IMG/VR virus record: IMGVR_UViG_3300042507_006812
Span: 1-22,471 of that record
Length of the DNA stretch: 22,471 bases
Strand: one strand, 5' to 3'
From: a virus
The position numbers and the translations under genes were made by a program. Below, in pieces: positions 20,758 through 22,471 of this stretch. The notes below the pieces were generated by a model. The model was given only the letters and a program-made list of their open reading frames with translations. It did no database searches and was not told the DNA's origin. Each line of letters opens with the position of its first letter. The first letter of the stretch is position 1.

Positions 20758-22471
20758 ATGGCCCAAACAGATATATTTAGTAGATTAAAAAGACTCTTCT
20801 CAACTGATGTAATCATTAGAAGTGAAGGAGAGGGTCAGTTGAAAGTTATTGATCCTGATAGAATACAAACTACAGGGGAATTTCAAACCAACTCTTTAGT
20901 TGATAAATTTGGTAAAATCTACCAAAACCCAGCTGCTACCTCTCTTTTAGGTCAGCAATTCAACCTGCAATATCAGTATCTTAGAACTTATCTATATAAT
21001 GACTATGATACAATGGATACCGATGCGATTGTAGCATCTGCACTCGATATTATATCTGATGAATGTACTCTTAAAAATGATCAAGGTGAAGTACTTCAAA
21101 TCAGAAGTAGTGATGATGATATCCAAAAAATCCTCTATAATTTATTCTATGATGTTTTAAACATAGAATTTAACTTATGGTCTTGGATTCGCCAAATGTG
21201 TAAATACGGTGATTTTTTCTTAAAGTTAGAAATCGCAGAAAAATTTGGCATTTATAATGTAATCCCTTACACAGCTTACCATATTCAAAGACGCGAAAAC
21301 TTTGATATGAAACATCCATCTAAAGTAGAATTCCTTTATTCTCCTGATGGATATTACACAGGGGGATCAGGTTATTATTCAACACCTAACACTAAACCTA
21401 CAGACAATCAAATTGTATTTGATAATTATGAAGTTGCCCACTTTAGATTAATTACAGATGTAAACTATCTTCCTTATGGTCGTTCATATCTAGAGCCTGC
21501 TCGTCGTTTGTTTAAACAATATGTGTTGATGGAAGACGCGATGCTTATCCACAGAATTGCCCGCGCCCCAGAAAAACGTATTTTCTATATTAACGTAGGT
21601 AATATTCCACCTCAGGATGTTGATGCATTTATGCAAAAAACTATCAACACGATGAAGAAAACTCCGTTGATGGATGAAAAAACAGGTGAATACAACCAAA
21701 AATATAACATGCAGAACATCCTTGAGGATTTCTACATCCCAGTAAGAGGTAATGATACTGCAACCAAAATTGATACTACAAAAGGTCTAGAATACAACGG
21801 TATCGAAGACGTAGCTTATCTAAGAGACAAATTGTTTGCTGCCCTTAAAGTACCTAAAGCGTTTATGGGTTATGAAAAAGATTTGACTGGTAAAGCAACA
21901 TTAGCTGCTGAAGATATTCGTTTTGCTCGCACAATTGAACGCATTCAAAAGATTGTATTATCAGAGTTAACTAAAATTGCTTTAATCCACTTATACACAC
22001 AAGGATACGATGGAGAACAGCTAACTAATTTTGAGTTAAATTTAACTACTCCCTCAATCATATACGACCAGGAAAGAATAGCACTTCTTAGAGAAAAAGT
22101 AACTTTAGCTACTGATATCATCAACACTAAACTACTTCCTACTGATTGGATTTATGATAATGTCTTCCATTTCAGTGAAGATCAGTACGATGAATACAGA
22201 GATCTATTAATGGAAGACCAAAAACGTTCCTTCAGAATGCAACAATTATCTGATGAAGGAAATGATCCATTAGAAACAGGTAAATCCTATGGTACTCCAC
22301 ACGACTTAGCTTCTTTATATGGTAAAGGAAGATATGAGGCTAATTCAGTACCTGATGGATACGATGAAAAAGCACCTTTAGGAAGACCCGAAGAAAAAGC
22401 TTCAGATAGAAATACTCAAGACAATGCTTTTGGTAAAGACCGAATTGGTTCTATAGGAATGAAAGTGGATA
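20758..22471 (+). CDS. Portal vertex protein, T4 gp20-like, 3'-truncated
   Basis: The frame runs from the ATG at 20758 to the end of the window with no stop (571 codons seen). Portal proteins form the dodecameric ring through which DNA enters the head and start head assembly. The clearest match to T4 gp20 is in the centre: RIARAPEKRIFYINVGNIP, then MQNILEDFYIPVRG and TKIDT, and a downstream ALKVPKAFMGYEK segment. The N-terminal part (DYDTMDTDAIVASALDIISD) is also typical. The last 80 residues seen look like a flexible acidic tail. It is 24 bases downstream of the terminase. The prohead protease and capsid genes expected after a T4-like portal are outside the window. Confidence 0.96.
   Translation, partial: MAQTDIFSRLKRLFSTDVIIRSEGEGQLKVIDPDRIQTTGEFQTNSLVDKFGKIYQNPAATSLLGQQFNLQYQYLRTYLYNDYDTMDTDAIVASALDIISDECTLKNDQGEVLQIRSSDDDIQKILYNLFYDVLNIEFNLWSWIRQMCKYGDFFLKLEIAEKFGIYNVIPYTAYHIQRRENFDMKHPSKVEFLYSPDGYYTGGSGYYSTPNTKPTDNQIVFDNYEVAHFRLITDVNYLPYGRSYLEPARRLFKQYVLMEDAMLIHRIARAPEKRIFYINVGNIPPQDVDAFMQKTINTMKKTPLMDEKTGEYNQKYNMQNILEDFYIPVRGNDTATKIDTTKGLEYNGIEDVAYLRDKLFAALKVPKAFMGYEKDLTGKATLAAEDIRFARTIERIQKIVLSELTKIALIHLYTQGYDGEQLTNFELNLTTPSIIYDQERIALLREKVTLATDIINTKLLPTDWIYDNVFHFSEDQYDEYRDLLMEDQKRSFRMQQLSDEGNDPLETGKSYGTPHDLASLYGKGRYEANSVPDGYDEKAPLGRPEEKASDRNTQDNAFGKDRIGSIGMKVD

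Noticed and set aside
1-22471. tRNA genes, CRISPR arrays, IS elements or integrase and attachment sites
   Set aside because: I saw no cloverleaf candidates, regularly spaced repeats, transposase or integrase motifs; the only clear direct repeat encodes a peptide leader.

Overview
The window looks like part of the late (virion) region of a T4-like tailed phage (Caudoviricetes, myovirus type), probably infecting a member of the Bacteroidetes and probably aquatic. The phage assignment rests on a T4 gp17-type terminase large subunit (19165-20733) followed by a T4 gp20-type portal that runs off the right edge (20758-22471). The host suggestion rests on a short histone-H1-like gene, a spanin-like protein whose signal peptide ends in the Ser-Gln context common in Bacteroidetes, strongly AT-rich sequence, and the near absence of Shine-Dalgarno sites. 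All recognised genes are on the + strand and tightly packed, often with ATGA or TAATG stop/start overlaps. No stretch over 300 bases lacks a gene. I saw no tRNA, CRISPR array, IS element or integrase.

Layout. (1) 1-480: end of a zinc-ribbon protein. (2) 511-15129: about 14.6 kb of mostly unrecognised or poorly characterised proteins, interrupted by a histone-like protein, a metallophosphoesterase and a nucleotidyltransferase-like protein. Most of these ORFs begin with a short amphipathic leader ending in (L/I)-x-E, such as MIKLTDILQE|A, MIKLANILSE|A, MIKLSDILKE|I or MKLSAFKKIIKE|A. The same tripeptide recurs inside larger ORFs, often before basic or Cys-rich modules. In T4, (L/I)-x-E is the consensus of the prohead protease gp21, and ten-residue leaders of this kind are the capsid-targeting sequences of the internal proteins IPI-III and Alt. 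The simplest reading is that this block encodes an unusually large set of proteins packaged in the head, processed there and possibly injected with the DNA. Candidates include a miniature protein-kinase-like fold (14218-14775) and a Cys-rich protein (13791-14216). (3) A stem-loop terminator at 15158-15197 closes that block.

(4) 15226-18446: a metabolic or modification cassette with a COG2509-like FAD oxidoreductase, a small DGPA-motif protein, a cupin-FkbM methyltransferase fusion and a P-loop NTPase/kinase. (5) 18470-19160: a nested pair of spanin-like membrane proteins, presumably for lysis. (6) 19165 to the right end: terminase and portal, where T4-type head assembly genes begin. The prohead protease expected to act on region 2 would lie beyond the right edge.

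The main candidate for an undescribed system is region 2: a multi-gene cargo locus with shared targeting leaders and apparent polyproteins whose modules are separated by predicted prohead-protease sites. This is inferred from motifs only; packaging and cleavage have not been shown.
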